Below are positions 6,330 through 9,054 of a stretch of 9,054 bases of DNA, in pieces (position 1 is the first letter of the stretch; every line of letters starts with the position of its first letter). Under the pieces are notes generated by a model that searched no databases, had not been told where the DNA came from, and saw only the letters and a list, made by a program, of their open reading frames with translations. The DNA lies in assembly GCA_902766855.1 (NCBI GenBank), contig CACXFE010000143.1, positions 1-9,054 on the forward strand, read 5' to 3'. Made by a program: the position numbers and the translations under genes. Source of the stretch: Oscillospiraceae bacterium (lineage in GTDB: Bacteria; Bacillota; Clostridia; Oscillospirales; Acutalibacteraceae).

Positions 6330-7079
6330 TCAGACCGATTGGATGAAAGAAGTGTGGTCGGTTAAAATTTCAATTTCCGGGAAATGCTCACGCAACAGCG
6401 CCGCCAGCGGTTCAATCACTACATCTTCGGTATGAAAATGCCCGGCGTCAAACAAAGCAAATCCTACATTCTGCGCTTCTACAAACTGATGATGTTTCAC
6501 ATCCGCCGTGATCAAAGCGTCACAATGATGGGCGATGGCGTCATCCAGATAATCGCCGCCGCTTCCGGAACAGACCATGACGCGGCGGATCGGGCAGGGT
6601 GTGGCGACATATTTTACCGCGCCGTTCAATCGGGACCGCAGAAAGCGTGCCAATTCTTCCCCGGTCATGGAAGAGGGCAGCAGCCCGGCGCGGGCGGAAA
6701 ACCCGTCCCGACAAGGGAGTTTTTCTACCTCGCAAAGCGAAAGCGCCGCACAAAGTTGGTCGTTCACGCCGCCATCCCCCTGATCAAGATTGGTGTGAAA
6801 ACAGAGGACGGAGATGCCGTGCCGCACCACCTCATAAACCACGCTGCCCGCCGTGACGCTTGAAAGCGGATCAAAAATGACGGGATGGTGGGTAATGATC
6901 AATTCACACCCTTCGGCTTTGGCGTGGGAAATGGCCTGTTTTGTGCAATCCAGGGAAACAAGAACTTTGGAAACAGGCGCCTCCCGATCCCCGACCAATA
7001 AACCGACATGATCAAAATCACAGGCGTCGGCAAGGGGAAAACGGGCGTTTAAAAAAGCGAAAAAATCTTGTACGATCAT
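6330..7079 (-). CDS. Nif3/DUF34-like dinuclear metal centre protein
   Basis: Member of the Nif3/YbgI/YqfO family, ring-shaped hexamers with two metal ions per subunit; the cellular role is unsettled, and database labels such as 'GTP cyclohydrolase 1 type 2 homolog' should not be read as proven activity. At 249 residues it is the short YbgI-like form without the inserted PII-like domain of longer Bacillus YqfO. The metal-site signatures are all present: GLLVGD (26-31), THHP with His64/His65, HTNLD with His95 and Asp99, and GHFHTE with His214 and Glu218. The start at 7079 follows GAAGG by 7 nt, that ribosome site lies inside the end of glnS, and only 2 nt separate the glnS stop from this ATG, which suggests translational coupling. 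Many Firmicutes place this gene beside trmK; here it follows glnS. Family is firm, function unknown. Confidence 0.93.
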   Translation of the reverse strand: MIVQDFFAFLNARFPLADACDFDHVGLLVGDREAPVSKVLVSLDCTKQAISHAKAEGCELIITHHPVIFDPLSSVTAGSVVYEVVRHGISVLCFHTNLDQGDGGVNDQLCAALSLCEVEKLPCRDGFSARAGLLPSSMTGEELARFLRSRLNGAVKYVATPCPIRRVMVCSGSGGDYLDDAIAHHCDALITADVKHHQFVEAQNVGFALFDAGHFHTEDVVIEPLAALLREHFPEIEILTDHTSFIQSV

Positions 7080-7081
7080 GG

Positions 7082-8767
7082 TTATGCCTTCTTTGCGAAG
7101 GAATCTTTCAATGCCACGGTGCGGTTGAAAACCAAATGATCTTCCGTGCTGTCCTGATCCACGCAGAAATAACCTTGCCGCATAAACTGGAAACGCTCGC
7201 CGGGGTGTACCGCGGCAAGGGAAGCATCCAGTTTGCAATTTTCAAGCACCGTCAGAGAATCGGGGTTCAGATTGTCCGCAAAGGAGGCAACGCCTTCTTC
7301 ATCACTGGGATTCGGGACATTGAAAAGCCGATCATACAATCGGACGGAGACGGTGATGCAATGCCGGGCGCTGACCCAGTGCAAGGTGCCTTTGACTTTG
7401 CGCCCATCAGGTGTTTCACCGCCGAAACTTTCAGGATCGTAGGTGCAGTGTACCGCGGTGATCTTGCCGTTTTTATCGGTTTCGCAGGAAGCATACCGGA
7501 TATAATACGCACCTTTCAGCCGCACTTCTTTCTGCGGGCAAAGGCGGAAGTATTTTCCGGGCGGATCCAGCATGAAATCGTCTTCTTCAATATACAGTTC
7601 TTTCGAAAAAGTAACGGATCGCTTGCCGAGTTCCGGCTTTGCGGGGTTGATCTCAATTTCGATTTGCTCGCATTTGTCTTCCGGATAGTTATCCAGGATC
7701 ACTTTCAGCGGGCGAAGCACCGCCATGGCGCGGGCGGCGTTGGCGTTCAAATTGTCCCGCACACAGGATTCCAACAGCGCGTAATCAATGACGCTGTATG
7801 CTTTGGAAACACCGATCTTTTCCACAAAATCGCGCACCGCTTCCGCCGGGTAGCCGCGGCGGCGCATTCCGCAAATGGTGGCCATACGCGGATCGTCCCA
7901 CCCCGATACCAAATGATCGTTTACCAGTTTCAGGCATTTTCTTTTGCTGGTGAGCGTATAGTTTACATTCATACGGGCAAATTCGATCTGCCGCGGAGGA
8001 TTGGGAATGTCAAGCGCTTCTAAAAACCAATTATAAAGCGGGCGGTGATTTTCAAATTCCAGCGAACACAGGGAGTGCGTTACACCTTCTTTGGCATCAC
8101 TGAGCGGATGCGCAAAATCGTACATCGGGTAAACGCACCACTTATCGCCCGTGCGGTGATGATGCGCTTTCATGATGCGGTAGATGATCGGATCGCGCAT
8201 ATTCAGATTCGAAGAGGACATATCAATTTTAGCGCGCAAGACCATAGCGCCGTTTTCAAACTCGCCATCGGTCATACGGGCAAATAAATCTTTGGTTTCC
8301 GCAATCGGGCGATCACGATACGGGCTGTTCTGCCCGGGCTCGGTCAGGGTGCCGCGCATTTCGCGGATCTCATCCGGCGTGGATTCATCAATATATGCCA
8401 AACCCTTGTCGATCAGTTTTAAAGCGCATTCGTAGATAAAATCAAAGTAATCCGAAGCATAATAGACATGATCCCAGTGAAAACCGAGCCATGCAATATC
8501 CTCTTTGATCGCGTCCACATACTCGACATCTTCTTTGGTGGGGTTAGTATCATCCAACCGCAGATTGCATTTGCCGCCGTATTTTTCCGCTGTGGCAAAA
8601 TCAATGCAAATCGCTTTTGCGTGGCCGATGTGAAGGTATCCGTTCGGCTCGGGCGGGAAGCGGGTTTGCACATGATCGTACACGCCTTCCGCTAAATCTT
8701 CGTCAATAAAATCGTGAATAAAGTTAGAAGAAGCAACCACTTCTTCGTTTTCAATCAGTTCCGGCAT
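7082..8767 (-). CDS. glnS: Glutaminyl-tRNA synthetase
   Basis: Class I synthetase charging tRNA-Gln directly with glutamine in the cytosol. From ATG at 8767 it has 561 residues, close to the 554 of E. coli GlnRS. The catalytic fold carries RFPPEPNGYLHIGHAK, with the HIGH motif at 46-49, and the KMSKS equivalent LTSKRK at 272-277. The region from about 340 onward is the two-barrel anticodon-binding part, with KSVTFSKELYIEEDDF and GTLHWVSA typical of GlnRS rather than GluRS. An upstream reading extension to 8854 was rejected because it overlaps the gltX coding end, and GGGAG lies 8 nt before the chosen ATG. gltX ends 14 nt upstream and the Nif3 gene starts 2 nt downstream, so this looks like an operon. 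Direct glutaminylation is not universal in Firmicutes, many of which use GatCAB on Glu-tRNA-Gln. Confidence 0.97.
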   Translation of the reverse strand: MPELIENEEVVASSNFIHDFIDEDLAEGVYDHVQTRFPPEPNGYLHIGHAKAICIDFATAEKYGGKCNLRLDDTNPTKEDVEYVDAIKEDIAWLGFHWDHVYYASDYFDFIYECALKLIDKGLAYIDESTPDEIREMRGTLTEPGQNSPYRDRPIAETKDLFARMTDGEFENGAMVLRAKIDMSSSNLNMRDPIIYRIMKAHHHRTGDKWCVYPMYDFAHPLSDAKEGVTHSLCSLEFENHRPLYNWFLEALDIPNPPRQIEFARMNVNYTLTSKRKCLKLVNDHLVSGWDDPRMATICGMRRRGYPAEAVRDFVEKIGVSKAYSVIDYALLESCVRDNLNANAARAMAVLRPLKVILDNYPEDKCEQIEIEINPAKPELGKRSVTFSKELYIEEDDFMLDPPGKYFRLCPQKEVRLKGAYYIRYASCETDKNGKITAVHCTYDPESFGGETPDGRKVKGTLHWVSARHCITVSVRLYDRLFNVPNPSDEEGVASFADNLNPDSLTVLENCKLDASLAAVHPGERFQFMRQGYFCVDQDSTEDHLVFNRTVALKDSFAKKA

Positions 8768-8781
8768 GAAAACAACTCCCA

Positions 8782-9054
8782 TCATAAAAGGCTGATCGCC
8801 CGATCGATCCGGGCAAGGCATTTTTCTTTGCCCAATACCTGCATAATGCTGCAAAGATCAGGCGTATTGCGCCGCCCTGTGACAGCGATGCGCAACACGG
8901 TGCTTAAATCCCCGGCATGGCCGCGATAGGCGGCGGGATCGGCTTTATATTGCTTGGTTTCGGCGGCAAAGCCGAGCGAAGGGGCAAGTTCTTTGATCCG
9001 TTCAAACCACTGCTGGCGGTCGTCATCAGGTGAGTAAACGGCGCGATAACGCTC
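8782..9054 (-). CDS. gltX: Glutamyl-tRNA synthetase, C-terminal fragment at window edge
   Basis: The open frame runs from the right edge to TGA at 8782-8784, giving the last 90 residues of a class I synthetase; the catalytic part lies outside the window. The visible part is the helical anticodon-binding domain: WFERIKELAPSLGF, HAGDLSTVLRIAVTGRRNTPDL, then IMQVLGKEKCLARIDRAI at the end. The pattern LR.A.TGR..TPDL..IM.VLGKE..L.RI..AI is the standard GluRS ending. It is separated by 14 nt from glnS on the same strand, so the two are probably co-transcribed. The promoter is outside the window. Because only the C-terminus is present, I cannot tell whether it is a discriminating or non-discriminating GluRS. 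Confidence 0.93.
   Translation of the reverse strand, partial: ERYRAVYSPDDDRQQWFERIKELAPSLGFAAETKQYKADPAAYRGHAGDLSTVLRIAVTGRRNTPDLCSIMQVLGKEKCLARIDRAISLL

Noticed and set aside
6941..8023. A 360-codon plus-strand open frame antisense to glnS and the start of the Nif3 gene
   Set aside because: It runs opposite to confidently identified genes with conserved catalytic motifs, shows no recognisable domain, and has no good ribosome site. Its length is a by-product of codon use on the other strand.
8797..8815. GCCCG/CGGGC inverted repeat near the gltX end, considered as a terminator between gltX and glnS
   Set aside because: It lies within the conserved gltX C-terminal coding sequence, its stem is only 5 bp, and no T tract follows on the minus strand; the genes are 14 nt apart and look co-transcribed.

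Overview
The window reads as ordinary chromosomal core sequence from a Gram-positive member of the Firmicutes, most likely a Clostridia relative. The reasons are a complete T-box leader in front of pheST, an IreB-family (UPF0297) gene, strong GGAGG-type ribosome binding sites, housekeeping promoters with 17-bp spacers, and synthetase sequences of Firmicute style. Base composition is fairly even, so this is not a very AT-rich Clostridium. I see no mobile element, CRISPR array, rRNA or tRNA gene.

Layout from left to right. Positions 1-1057 carry asd (minus strand, lacking only its last codons), encoding aspartate-semialdehyde dehydrogenase. A 150-bp divergent region with interlocked face-to-face promoters separates it from queA (plus strand, 1208-2233), encoding the epoxyqueuosine-pathway enzyme. 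queA ends at a bidirectional hairpin terminator that it shares with a convergent minus-strand block. Read in the direction of transcription, that block runs gltX (3' end only, 9054-8782), glnS, a Nif3/DUF34 gene, then a fresh promoter with a phenylalanine T-box leader, pheS, pheT, and finally ireB behind its own likely promoter.

The dominant theme is tRNA charging and decoding. gltX, glnS and pheST are aminoacyl-tRNA synthetase genes, and QueA acts on the wobble base of queuosine tRNAs. The gltX-glnS-nif3 genes are packed with gaps of 14 and 2 nt and look like one transcript. pheST is uncoupled from it by a strong promoter and a tRNA-Phe-sensing attenuator, so phenylalanyl-tRNA synthetase is made when uncharged tRNA-Phe accumulates. 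IreB is a small target of a PASTA-type Ser/Thr kinase linked to envelope stress, and asd feeds lysine/peptidoglycan, threonine and methionine synthesis.

I do not see a new multi-gene system here. The points most worth a second look are regulatory: a perfect 12-bp palindrome filling the pheST promoter spacer, the mutually overlapping asd/queA promoters, the isolation of ireB from its usual partners, and the placement of a Nif3 gene inside a synthetase operon.
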